DNA of 64,000 bases from Hyphomonadaceae bacterium (lineage in GTDB: Bacteria; Pseudomonadota; Alphaproteobacteria; Caulobacterales; Aquidulcibacteraceae): contig JAEUMP010000023.1 in assembly GCA_016791445.1 (NCBI GenBank), positions 1 through 64,000 on the forward strand. Reading direction: 5' to 3'. The notes under the pieces are model-generated. The model saw nothing but the letters and a program-made list of their open reading frames with translations, did no database searches and was not told the DNA's origin. The translations under genes were made by a program, and so were the position numbers. Below, piece by piece: positions 35,340 to 43,576 of this stretch. The first letter of the stretch is position 1. Each line of letters opens with the position of its first letter.

Positions 35340-36484
35340 GGCGCGACCTCCGCGTCGTCCACGCCGGCGAGGCGGCGCTTCTCATCGCGCGTGAGGAAGC
35401 TCGCCGCTTCAAGCCGCGCCCATGTCCCCTCCCGTTCGGCGGAGAGCGCAGGGATCGCGTCGAGATCGACGCACACGCACGCGGGCCCCGCCTCCGACCA
35501 GCGATGGCCGAGCCAGTTTTCCAGAGCGCGCGCGAGCTTCTGCGCCAGCGGCAGCGCCACATGACGCCAGAAGGCGAGGTTCGCCTCGCGATAGTTCGAG
35601 AAGGTGTTGTCGCCGGGGATGCCGAGCAGCATGGGCGGCACGCCGAACGCCAGCGCGATCTCGCGCGCGGCCGCATTGCGCGCCTCTATGAAGTCCATGT
35701 CGGACGGCGTGAGACTCATGGGCCGCCAGTCGAGCCCGCCTTCGAGCAGCATGGGCCGGCCCGCATTGCCGGCGCCGGCGAGCGTCGCCTCGATCTCCTC
35801 GCGCAGGCGCTGGAACTGTTCCTCACTCGCGCGCTGGCCGCTCTGGAAGACGATGGCGCCCGATGGCCGTGCGGAATTGTCGATCAGCGCCTTGTTCCAG
35901 GCGCCGCCCGCGTTGTGGATGTCGATGGCGCACGCCGCCGCCTCCATCGGCGACTGGCCGTACCAGTCGTCGAGCGGATGGAACGTCTTCAGGTGCAGGA
36001 TGGGCGCGTCTTCGGTGAGCGGATCGCGCATGTAGCGGCGCACCTCCGCGCCGACACGATACTCCCAACCAACCGGCCAGCCGCGCGCGCCGGGGATCAC
36101 GGCCATGCGGTCCGGCCGCAGCACGAAGATTTCTTCCGGCGGCCCGTCTTCGAACGAGGCCGCTTCGAGATAGGCGTTCCCCGCCACCTGCAGGTGTCCG
36201 AAGAAGGCTTCGAGCAATTCGGTCCCGGTCTGCTCCGCATTCGGCCGCGCGAACAGCGCCGCGAGCGGGTGATCGCGCGGCGCCACTTTCAGCGGCGCGC
36301 TGGCGGCGGCTTCGGCGATGAGCCGCACGCAGCGGTGCGCGACCGCGTTCTTTGCATAGCCTTCGCGCGCATAGGCCGCGGGATCGCGTCCCGACCACGC
36401 GGGGCGGCCCGGCTGATGCCAGGCGACGAGCGCGCGCGCGGCTTTCGTTTCCGCCGGCGGGCGCCGGCGAAGCCAGTTCAACAT
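35336..36484 (-). CDS. GTA portal protein (gp3)
   Basis: 382 residues of the HK97-type portal family: AYAREGYAKNAVAHRCVRLI near the N-terminus, YRVGAEVRRYMRDPLTEDAP in the centre, and SDMDFIEARNAAAREIALAF with FGVPPMLLGIPGDNTFSNYR in the wing/crown. The dodecamer forms the DNA channel at the head vertex and docks terminase. ATG at 36484. It is the first gene of the operon here; the terminase gene that usually precedes it is absent. Confidence 0.93.
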   Translation of the reverse strand: MLNWLRRRPPAETKAARALVAWHQPGRPAWSGRDPAAYAREGYAKNAVAHRCVRLIAEAAASAPLKVAPRDHPLAALFARPNAEQTGTELLEAFFGHLQVAGNAYLEAASFEDGPPEEIFVLRPDRMAVIPGARGWPVGWEYRVGAEVRRYMRDPLTEDAPILHLKTFHPLDDWYGQSPMEAAACAIDIHNAGGAWNKALIDNSARPSGAIVFQSGQRASEEQFQRLREEIEATLAGAGNAGRPMLLEGGLDWRPMSLTPSDMDFIEARNAAAREIALAFGVPPMLLGIPGDNTFSNYREANLAFWRHVALPLAQKLARALENWLGHRWSEAGPACVCVDLDAIPALSAEREGTWARLEAASFLTRDEKRRLAGVDDAEVAP

Positions 36485-36723
36485 ATTTCAGGTCTCCGGG
36501 GTCGGGGCAGCGGGCGGTCGATCCGCGCCGGGCCTGCCTCTGCGACGATGCCGGATCATGGGGCGCCGCCGGACCCGGTCGGATTGCGGCGCGTTTTTTC
36601 TGCAGCGTTTCATGGCGCGCATGCGCTGGAGCGACGCGGAGCGAGGGGAACTCACTCGCTCCGTCCCCCTATTCCTGCCGGGATCGGGGTCTAGTAAGAC
36701 CCGACCCCCATGAGGAAGCCGCT
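36485..36723. promoter_or_regulatory. Divergent GTA/penicillin-binding protein promoter region
   Basis: This 239-bp gap must hold the promoters of both the GTA operon and the divergent PBP gene. A hairpin (GGGGTC-TAGTAA-GACCC, with extended pairing) lies at 36684-36709, just before the PBP start. A C+G-rich stretch followed by GCGTTTTTTC occurs near 36590. No terminase remnant is recognisable in any frame. Confidence 0.4.
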
Positions 36724-38862
36724 GTGACGGACGAACCAGCCGGAGGGCCGCCCCCCGGCTCCCCGACGCCCGACCCGAAGCCCACAAGCGCCGCCGACGC
36801 GGCGCGGCGCGGCCTCGACTGGACGAAGCTCCGCGCGGCTTCGGCCAAGAGCTACATGGACGCCATCCTCGCGGAGAAATCGCGGACCCATCTCTACTGG
36901 GCGGGCGGCGCGGCGCTGGCGGCGATCCTCGTGGCGTTCGCAGGCTTCTGGATCTTCGCGATCAAGGATCTGCCGCGCATGCCGGACTCCGCGTCGCTGT
37001 GGACGCTCAATCGCCAGCCGGGCGTGACGTTCGCGGACGTGAACGGCAAGACCATCGGCATCCGCGGCGCCTTCTACGGGCGCAGCGTCACCTACAAGGA
37101 ACTGCCGCCGCACGTCTGGCAGGCCTTCATCGCGATCGAGGACAGGCGCTTCTTCGAACACCGCGGCGTGGACCGCCAGGGCATGATCCGCGCGATGCTG
37201 GCGAACGTCGCCGCCGGCGGGACGGTGCAAGGCGGATCGACGATCACGCAGCAGCTGGTGAAGAACCTCTTCCTCACGCCCGAGCGCAGCATCCGCCGCA
37301 AGCTGCAGGAGATGATCCTCGCCGGGCGCATCGAAGCGCGGCTGACGAAGGATGAAATCCTCGATCTCTATCTCAACCGCGTCGATCTGGGCTCGCAGGC
37401 GTTCGGCGTGGACGCGGCGGCGCGGCGGTATTTCGGCAAGAGCGCGATGGAGCTTACGGTCGCGGAAGCGGCGCTGATCGCGGGCCTGCCGAAAGCGCCG
37501 ACGGACCTCTCTCCCATCCGCAATCTTGCAAAGTCCAAGGCGCGTCAGCTCGTCGTGCTCGAAGCGATGCAGGACGCGGGCTACATCACCTCGGAGGTGC
37601 GCGCCGCGGCGGCCGAAGCGCCGATCACGCTTGCCGGCCGCACGAGCGGCGAAGGCGAAATGGGCTACATCTTCGACATGGCGGTGGACGAGGCGCGCAA
37701 GCGCTCAGGCCAGATCTCGCCGGACCTTGTCCTGCGCCTGACGGTCGATGTCGCGCTGCAGGATGCAGCCGTGCAGACGCTGCGCGCAGGACTTGGCCCG
37801 CTCGGGCGCGTGAAATGCCCGCCCCCGAAGGAAGACGCAAAGGGCAAGACGAAAACGAACTGCCGCAAGCTGCAGGGCGCGCTCGTAATGATGGACCAGC
37901 GCGGCGCCATCCGCGCGCTCGTCGGCGGCTCCAACTACGAGGAGAGCAAGTTCAACCGCGCGACGCAGGCGCGCCGCCAGCCGGGCTCCTCGTTCAAGAC
38001 CTTCGTCTTCGCCGCCGCCATCGAACAGGGCCTCGACCCCGAGACCGTGCGTTACGACGAGCCGATCACCATCCAGGGCTGGAAGCCGCAGAACTACGAC
38101 GAGACCTTCACCGGCGCGGTGACGCTGCGCACCGCGTTCGCACAATCGCTCAACACGGTGGCGGCGGAAGTCGCCGATGAAGTCGGCGTGAACCGTGTCG
38201 CGGATCTCGCCTGCCGCTTCGGCGTGCAGTCGCTGCCGTGCACCGACGAGGCGCGCCGCAAGACGCCGATCCCGCCGTCCATCGCGCTGGGATCCATGGA
38301 AGTGACGCTGCTCGAAATGACGCAGGCCTTCTCCACCTTCATGCGCGACGGCCAGCGCCTCGACGGATTTCTCATCGAACGCGTGGAGAATTCGCGCGGC
38401 GACGTGCTCTACCAGCGCCCCGCCGTGAACCCGCTCATGGTCTATGAGCCCGACAACGCGCACACGATGAACGGCATGCTCGGGCGCGTCGTGCAGACCG
38501 GCACCGGCACGCACGCACGCCTGAACGACCGCGACGTCGCGGGCAAGACCGGCACCAGCCAGGATTGGCGCGACGCCTGGTTCATCGGCTACACGGGCAA
38601 CTTCACCACCGGCGTGTGGGTCGGTTACGACGACTTCCATCCGATGCCGCGCATCACCGGCGGCGGCGCGCCGGCGGAAATCTTCGCAAGCTTCATGCGC
38701 GTGGCCGAGCGCGGCGTCGAGCCGCGGGACCTGCCGGGCGTGCATCCGCCGCCCGTCTCGCGCGCGCGCCAGGAAATGTCGTCCTTCTATCGGTCGCTCG
38801 CGGAAGCCTTCGGCAAGATCATTCCCGGTCGTGAGAAGGAACGCCGGGACGACAGGCCGTGA
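36724..38862 (+). CDS. mrcA: Class A penicillin-binding protein (PBP1A-type)
   Basis: 712 residues. A Pro-rich cytoplasmic tail precedes a membrane anchor (about 62-82). The glycosyltransferase domain (GT51; about 115-290) has the catalytic Glu in IEDRRFFEHRGVD and the GSTITQQLVKNLFL motif. The transpeptidase domain (about 340-660) has SSFK (Ser-x-x-Lys), an SxN-type motif and KTGTSQDWRDAW. It polymerises and cross-links peptidoglycan at the inner membrane. GTG at 36724 is chosen because the upstream frame lacks plausible sequence. It is shorter than E. coli PBP1a, lacking part of its loops. Confidence 0.92.
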   Translation: MTDEPAGGPPPGSPTPDPKPTSAADAARRGLDWTKLRAASAKSYMDAILAEKSRTHLYWAGGAALAAILVAFAGFWIFAIKDLPRMPDSASLWTLNRQPGVTFADVNGKTIGIRGAFYGRSVTYKELPPHVWQAFIAIEDRRFFEHRGVDRQGMIRAMLANVAAGGTVQGGSTITQQLVKNLFLTPERSIRRKLQEMILAGRIEARLTKDEILDLYLNRVDLGSQAFGVDAAARRYFGKSAMELTVAEAALIAGLPKAPTDLSPIRNLAKSKARQLVVLEAMQDAGYITSEVRAAAAEAPITLAGRTSGEGEMGYIFDMAVDEARKRSGQISPDLVLRLTVDVALQDAAVQTLRAGLGPLGRVKCPPPKEDAKGKTKTNCRKLQGALVMMDQRGAIRALVGGSNYEESKFNRATQARRQPGSSFKTFVFAAAIEQGLDPETVRYDEPITIQGWKPQNYDETFTGAVTLRTAFAQSLNTVAAEVADEVGVNRVADLACRFGVQSLPCTDEARRKTPIPPSIALGSMEVTLLEMTQAFSTFMRDGQRLDGFLIERVENSRGDVLYQRPAVNPLMVYEPDNAHTMNGMLGRVVQTGTGTHARLNDRDVAGKTGTSQDWRDAWFIGYTGNFTTGVWVGYDDFHPMPRITGGGAPAEIFASFMRVAERGVEPRDLPGVHPPPVSRARQEMSSFYRSLAEAFGKIIPGREKERRDDRP

Positions 38863-38872
38863 GCGCGCACGC

Positions 38873-40678
38873 ATGAGTCTCGCGCAGCTGAAGGACGTGC
38901 GGCTGTCGCTCGGCGGCGCGCCGCTGTTCGAGGGCGTCGACATGGCGCTCCTCAAGGGCGAGCGCGCGACGCTGGTGGGCGACAACGGCGCGGGCAAGTC
39001 CACGCTGATGCGCATTCTCGCGCGCCGCCTCGAACCGGACTCCGGCACGCTCGCCTTCGCGTCGGGCGTGTCGCTCGCCTATGTCGCGCAGGAGCCCGAT
39101 CTCGCGGGCTTCGCGACGCTGCGCGACTATGCGCAGGCGCCGTTCGCGGACGCGGCGCCGACGCCCTTCCACCGCGCCGAAGCGCTGCTCGAAGCCTATG
39201 GTCTCGATCCCGAGCGCTCCCCGCAGGGACTCTCCGGCGGCGAGGCGCGCCGCGCCGCGCTTGCACGGGCGTTTGCGGCGGAGACCGACATCCTCCTGCT
39301 CGACGAACCCACCAACCATCTCGACATCCCCGCCATCGAGGATCTCGAGGCGCGCCTGCGCGCGTTCTCCGGCGCGAGCCTCATCGTCAGCCACGACCGG
39401 CGCTTCCTCGAGCGCGTCTCCACCGTCTGCTACTGGCTGCGCAATGGCCGCGTGCAGAAACTCGATCGCGGTTTCGCCGCGTTCGACGACTGGGCGGCGG
39501 GAATCGAGGCGGCGGAAGCGAAGTCGCTGGCGCGGCTCGAAACGCATCTCGCGGCCGAAGAACACTGGCTGCAGCGCGGCGTCACCGCGCGGCGTTCGCG
39601 CAATGAAGGGCGCCGGCGCAAGCTGGAGGCGATGCGCGACCAGCGTCGCAAGCAGAAGAACCTGCTGACGAAGTCCAGCGCCGATCTCGCCGCGGAAAAA
39701 GGCGCCGACAGCGGCCGCCTCGTCATCGAGGCGCGCGGCATTTCCAAGAGCTATGGCGGCCGTGCGGTGGTCGCCAATCTCAGCCTGAAGATCATGCGCG
39801 GCGACCGCGTCGGCATTGTCGGCCCCAACGGCGCAGGCAAGACGACGCTGATCGACATGCTGCTCGGCAAACGCGAACCGGACTCGGGCGCGGTGCGCAT
39901 CGGCGCCAATCTGGAGATCGCTTACGTCGACCAGCAACGCTCGCTGCTGAAGCCCGACGAGACGATCTGGGAAACGCTCTGCCCGCTCGGCGGCGACCAG
40001 GTGATGGTGCGGGGCAAGCCGCGGCACGTGGCGGCCTACGCCAAGTCCTTCCTCTTCCCGCCGACGCAACTGCGTCAGCCGACGAAGGCGCTGTCCGGCG
40101 GCGAGAAGAACCGGCTCGCGCTTGCTGTGGCGCTGGCGCAGCCCGCGAACCTTCTCGTCCTCGACGAACCGACCAATGATCTCGACATGGATGCGCTCGA
40201 CGGCCTCGAGGAGACGCTCGCCGCCTATGACGGCACGGTGCTGATCGTCAGCCACGACCGCGCCTTCCTCGACGGCGTGACCACGCAGGTCCTCGGCGCG
40301 CTCGGCGACGGGCGCTGGGCGGAGACGCCGGGCGGTTACGCCGACTTCGAACGCGAGCACGGCGGCTATGCGCCGAAGGCCCGCCCCGTCGAGAGAGTCT
40401 CGAAAGACGCGGACGAGGCCGCTCGCGCTCCGAAACAAAGCCGCAAGCTCAGCTACAAGGACGAACGCCGCTTGGCCGAGATCGAGGCGCGCATGCCTGT
40501 GCTCGAGAAGGAGATCGCCGCCCTCGAAGCCCGCCTCGCCGACGCCGGCCTCTTCGCCCGCGATCCCGCCGCCTTCAACGCCGCCATCGCCGCCCTCGAC
40601 AAGGCCCGCGCCGAAAAGGACGCGGCGGAGACGGAGTGGCTGGAGATCGAGGAAAAGCGCGCCGCGCTCGGCGCCTGA
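38873..40678 (+). CDS. uup: ABC-F ATPase, Uup-like
   Basis: 601 residues, two ATPase domains and no membrane spans. Walker A motifs are GDNGAGKST and GPNGAGKTT. Signature motifs are LSGGEARR and LSGGEKNR, with Walker B LLLDEPTNHLD and LVLDEPTNDLD. A charged linker joins the two halves, and a C-terminal coiled coil (about 525-600) is characteristic of Uup. ABC-F proteins act at the ribosomal exit site, and Uup also binds branched DNA. It follows the PBP gene by ten bases and may be cotranscribed. Confidence 0.93.
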   Translation: MSLAQLKDVRLSLGGAPLFEGVDMALLKGERATLVGDNGAGKSTLMRILARRLEPDSGTLAFASGVSLAYVAQEPDLAGFATLRDYAQAPFADAAPTPFHRAEALLEAYGLDPERSPQGLSGGEARRAALARAFAAETDILLLDEPTNHLDIPAIEDLEARLRAFSGASLIVSHDRRFLERVSTVCYWLRNGRVQKLDRGFAAFDDWAAGIEAAEAKSLARLETHLAAEEHWLQRGVTARRSRNEGRRRKLEAMRDQRRKQKNLLTKSSADLAAEKGADSGRLVIEARGISKSYGGRAVVANLSLKIMRGDRVGIVGPNGAGKTTLIDMLLGKREPDSGAVRIGANLEIAYVDQQRSLLKPDETIWETLCPLGGDQVMVRGKPRHVAAYAKSFLFPPTQLRQPTKALSGGEKNRLALAVALAQPANLLVLDEPTNDLDMDALDGLEETLAAYDGTVLIVSHDRAFLDGVTTQVLGALGDGRWAETPGGYADFEREHGGYAPKARPVERVSKDADEAARAPKQSRKLSYKDERRLAEIEARMPVLEKEIAALEARLADAGLFARDPAAFNAAIAALDKARAEKDAAETEWLEIEEKRAALGA

Positions 40679-40775
40679 CCAACCACGGGTCAGCGACGCC
40701 CTGACGCGCCGTCATTTCGTCCTTTGTTAACTGTCATCAATTAGCGGTGAGGGACCATCGAAAGGTCCTGCGTCC

Positions 40776-41876
40776 ATGTCCGCCAACGGCGCCCGCTTCG
40801 CCAAGCTCATCGATCTCGCCAAAGCGCCGTCGAGCGAAAAGCGCCGCGATCTGCTGCGCGAGGCCACCGACCTCTTCTTCGACACCGCCGCCGAGCGCAC
40901 GAGCCGCGAGACCCAGCTCTTCGACGACGTGCTGCGCACGGTCGCCAAGGAAATGCAGGAAAGCGTGCTCGCCGAACTCGCCGAACGCTTCGCCGACAGC
41001 CATGACGCGCCGATCCAGCTCCTGCAGGATCTCGCCTTCAACACCTTCGCCGTCGCAGAGCCGATCCTGCGCCGCTCGCCGGTGCTGAAGGAGGAGGTGC
41101 TGGTCAAGCTCGTCTCCGAGCAGAGCCAGGATCACATCAAGGCCATCGCCCAGCGCGACACCGTGAGCCCGCGCGTCTCCGACGCCATCGTCCGCGTCGG
41201 TGACGACGATGCGCTCGACATGCTGCTGAAAAACGCCGGCGCGCAGATCGAACGGCCCGCCATGGAGCGCGTGGTCGATCGCGCGCGCGACAATGCGAAG
41301 CTGCACAAGGGCGTCGTCGGCCGCCACGACATTCCGCTCGACCTGCTCAACGAGATGTATTTCGTCGTCGAGAAGGGCCTGCGCGCCGCGATCCTCGACC
41401 GCAACTCCAATGTCGATCCCGTCGAACTCGATCAGGCGCTCTCGAAGGCCCGCGCCCGCATGCAGGAGCGTCAGGCCTCCGCCATCACCGACGACGTGCG
41501 CGCCGCGCAGAAGCTCATCGACCAGAAGAAGCGCGCCGGCGAACTGAAGCCCCCGCTGCTCGTCTCGCTCTATCGCGACAACAAGATCACCGCCTTCACC
41601 ATCGCGCTCGCCGAGATCGTGGGCCTCGACTACGACACGACGCACGGCATCGTCAGCCGCGCGGACATGGAAGCGCTGGCGATGATCTGCCGCGCCGCCA
41701 ACATCGAACGCCCGCTGTTCGTCACCCTCGCCGTCCTCGTCGGCGGCGGACAGGACGCCATGAAGCAGGCCGAACACTTCGGCCGCCTCTACACGGCGGT
41801 CCCCGTGGAAGCCGCGCAACGCGCGATGCGCTTCTTCAAGGTGCGCAAGACCGCGACGGAGAGCATGGCGGCTTAG
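40776..41876 (+). CDS. DUF2336 domain-containing protein
   Basis: 366 residues, all-helical with repeated HEAT-like pairs, as in the alphaproteobacterial DUF2336 family: VSPRVSDAIVRVGDDDALDM, RDNAKLHKGVVGRHDIPLDL. It is cytoplasmic, with no catalytic motif. Some DUF2336 proteins are regulators of signalling or motility, but that is weak family knowledge. Its stop (TAG, 41874-41876) overlaps the stop of the opposing reverse transcriptase gene, which marks the boundary of the low-GC islet. Confidence 0.85.
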   Translation: MSANGARFAKLIDLAKAPSSEKRRDLLREATDLFFDTAAERTSRETQLFDDVLRTVAKEMQESVLAELAERFADSHDAPIQLLQDLAFNTFAVAEPILRRSPVLKEEVLVKLVSEQSQDHIKAIAQRDTVSPRVSDAIVRVGDDDALDMLLKNAGAQIERPAMERVVDRARDNAKLHKGVVGRHDIPLDLLNEMYFVVEKGLRAAILDRNSNVDPVELDQALSKARARMQERQASAITDDVRAAQKLIDQKKRAGELKPPLLVSLYRDNKITAFTIALAEIVGLDYDTTHGIVSRADMEALAMICRAANIERPLFVTLAVLVGGGQDAMKQAEHFGRLYTAVPVEAAQRAMRFFKVRKTATESMAA

Positions 41877-43081
41877 GGAAACACGCCGATACCAAGTATC
41901 GCCCTCTTTTCCGCGGTTAGTTGCCGCAAAATATTTCTTCCAAAGATCGAGATCAAAAGCGCTTCGATCTGCCGCTCAGCAATTGCCCGCAGCCGAGCTT
42001 CAAACTGATCTCTATCCGATACATTCGCCAAAGCGTGCCTATATCCGACGAGTATGGATTCAATCGAACGCAGTACACGCGCCAATGTCTGCGTATTCTC
42101 GACACAATACTCGACAGTGCAGATCTCGGCCAGCCGCCGCTCAACCTTTTCGAGCTTCTTTGATGGAGCAAAAAGTCGATAGCCTTCGCCATGCCTTTTG
42201 ATTTCGACACCCAAGAATTCGATCGGTGCCTGCGGATCGGCCAGCTTGGTTTTGCCGCCTTCTGCCAACTCCGGGATTGAGAGTTTCAGCTTAGCCAACG
42301 CCCCTGATAACAGGATCAAGTGGGCCTCACACTCTTTCCTGCTGCTCGCGAACAGAGCAATGTCATCAGCATACCTGATGGCTTGAATTCCTCGGCGCAC
42401 AATCTCGTTGTCAAAGTCGCGCAGGAGCATATTCGACAGCATCGGCGACACAGGCATTCCTTGCCGAAGGCCAACGCCCCTCCGAATTCCGTTTTCTCGG
42501 GCGATCAGCATGCCTTTCAGGTTGGACTCATCGAGTTCCAATTTTATCGCGCTCAGCAACAAGTCCCGAACGCGTGTGCTCCGCACGCGCCGAACAACGA
42601 CCTGCGAGACTTGCGCGCGATCTACATTGTCGAAGAACTTCACGATGTCGGCTTGGAGCACCCAAGGATAGCGCTCCCGCAATTGAAGCGCCCTTGCTTG
42701 TGCATCCTGCAGGTTTCGCCCCTTCGAAAAACCGTAGCTAATCTCTGACCGAAATCGAGATCCAGGCACGTTCTCCAGATGACGCAGCAAGCAGCGCTGA
42801 ACCAATCGATCCCTAACCGTTGGAATTGCGATGATGCGATCGCCGCCAGAAGGCTTCGGCACCGGCGCTACGCGCAACTGACGAAACGCGAAGCGTCCCT
42901 CGCGTAGTTCAATCTGAACTTCCTTGAGATTCAGATTTAGATTGCTAGCGAAATGCTCCGCAGATATCCGATCGATACCAGCGGCTCCGCTCGTGCTTGG
43001 GTTGCTGTCACGGCTTTCGCGCCATGTTTTCTGCAACGCTTCAAAAGAAAAGCAACGCGGTAGATTTCCAGCTTTAGCCAC
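41873..43081 (-). CDS. Stand-alone reverse transcriptase (group II-like or unknown group)
   Basis: 402 residues. RT fingers and palm are complete: RIIAIPTVRDRLVQRCLL (motif 1), SYGFSKGRNLQDAQARAL, Asp145 in VLQADIVKFFDNVDR, GLRQGMPVSPMLSNMLL and the catalytic YADD with Asp239-Asp240. A helical C-terminal domain (about 300-402) replaces the maturase and HNH regions, and no intron domain V follows the stop. Base composition is far less GC-rich than the flanks, which implies transfer. The GTG at 43081 overlaps the stop of a small upstream frame by eight bases; a longer frame to 43270 exists. Retron, defence-type and orphan group II-like RTs are the alternatives. A defence function is inference. 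Confidence 0.85.
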   Translation of the reverse strand: MAKAGNLPRCFSFEALQKTWRESRDSNPSTSGAAGIDRISAEHFASNLNLNLKEVQIELREGRFAFRQLRVAPVPKPSGGDRIIAIPTVRDRLVQRCLLRHLENVPGSRFRSEISYGFSKGRNLQDAQARALQLRERYPWVLQADIVKFFDNVDRAQVSQVVVRRVRSTRVRDLLLSAIKLELDESNLKGMLIARENGIRRGVGLRQGMPVSPMLSNMLLRDFDNEIVRRGIQAIRYADDIALFASSRKECEAHLILLSGALAKLKLSIPELAEGGKTKLADPQAPIEFLGVEIKRHGEGYRLFAPSKKLEKVERRLAEICTVEYCVENTQTLARVLRSIESILVGYRHALANVSDRDQFEARLRAIAERQIEALLISIFGRNILRQLTAEKRAILGIGVFP

Positions 43082-43424
43082 TTCTCCCCCAGTTCCAGGA
43101 TGAACGCTCCCGAGGGTTGGTGGTGGCCAACGATTTCGATACGGCTGCGCGAGGCGACGCCATTTCGACACCGACTTTCCCTGCCTCAGGACGTTTGCAA
43201 GCGCACACGACTGACGGCTGGTTGACGAGGCAGCGGCTCCACTCGCTCCGAAGCGAAAACTCCGCCTCAAACCGAATGGTCACGGCAATGAGCGCCACGA
43301 GGGCAACCCACCTCGCGAAACGATAGCAGACCTCGACCCGTCCCGCAAGAACAAATCGCGAACTGAACCTTTTCTCTGCGCGAACTGTCTCCACCGCTCC
43401 CCGGCCTCCGTCTTTAAAGCTCAT
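43074..43424 (-). CDS. Possible small membrane protein upstream of the reverse transcriptase
   Basis: 116 residues, family not recognised. A basic N-terminus is followed by a short hydrophobic stretch at about 34-50 (CYRFARWVALVALIAVTI) and a polar C-terminus encoded by direct-repeat copy 1. The ATG at 43424 has AGGA seven bases upstream. Its stop overlaps the RT start by eight bases, which would allow translational coupling. The frame stays open upstream through repeat copy 2 to 43553, because the repeat period is 345 bases. It could equally be a non-coding leader or structured RNA. The evidence for translation is circumstantial. Confidence 0.35.
   Translation of the reverse strand: MSFKDGGRGAVETVRAEKRFSSRFVLAGRVEVCYRFARWVALVALIAVTIRFEAEFSLRSEWSRCLVNQPSVVCACKRPEAGKVGVEMASPRAAVSKSLATTNPRERSSWNWGRSG
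43125..43231. repeat. 107-bp direct repeat, copy 1 (RT-proximal)
   Basis: Begins GGCCAACGATTTCGATACGG and ends GGCTGGTTGACGAGGC. It is identical to copy 2 except for bases 43176-43178, TTT here against GGC there (AAA against GCC on the RT strand). It lies directly upstream of the reverse transcriptase start, inside the 3' part of the small upstream frame. Confidence 0.95.
43349..43363. promoter_or_regulatory. LexA box-like sequence inside the RT islet
   Basis: GAAC-AAATCGC-GAAC matches the GAAC-N7-GAAC form of the alphaproteobacterial SOS box. It lies between the two direct repeats, about 270 bases upstream of the reverse transcriptase. One chance match per window is expected, and this one lies in a possible coding frame, so it is weakly supported. 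Confidence 0.25.
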
Positions 43425-43469
43425 GGCTCGGTCCTGGTCTGGCGTATCGAGCAACTCGCTTCCTCGGTC

Positions 43470-43576
43470 GGCCAACGATTTCGATACGGCTGCGCGAGGC
43501 GACGCCATTTCGACACCGACGGCCCCTGCCTCAGGACGTTTGCAAGCGCACACGACTGACGGCTGGTTGACGAGGC
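43470..43576. repeat. 107-bp direct repeat, copy 2 (RT-distal)
   Basis: Second copy of the repeat, 345 bases from copy 1 and separated from it by a 238-bp spacer. The only difference is the triplet at 43521-43523. Read on the RT strand in the open frame, this changes one codon (Ala in this copy, Lys in copy 1). The copy lies about 80 bases after the prfC stop. Confidence 0.95.

Larger units (their letters stand above)
26933..36484 (-). other. Gene transfer agent (GTA) structural cluster, internally reduced
   Basis: Ten genes run in one minus-strand operon in RcGTA order: portal, gp3.5-like, protease, capsid, gp6, gp7, gp12, gp13, gp14, gp15. At the junctions, stops and starts overlap (ATGA, GTGA or TGATG) or lie one to four bases apart. 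The usual gp8 (tail terminator), gp9 (tail tube), gp10/10.1 and gp11 (tape measure) between gp7 and gp12 are missing, and so is terminase upstream of the portal. No integrase, lysis or replication gene is present, which favours a GTA over a prophage. GTA particles package random host DNA and inject it into relatives. Confidence 0.85.

Noticed and set aside
26933..36484. Ordinary prophage
   Set aside because: No integrase, attachment repeats, lysis, replication or repressor genes; gene order and the TIM-barrel tail protein are specific to GTAs.
43125..43576. Diversity-generating retroelement (template and variable repeat beside an RT)
   Set aside because: The two repeats differ at only three adjacent bases. 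Although these are adenines in the RT-strand copy near the RT, the many other adenines are unchanged, and no variable-domain target gene is present.
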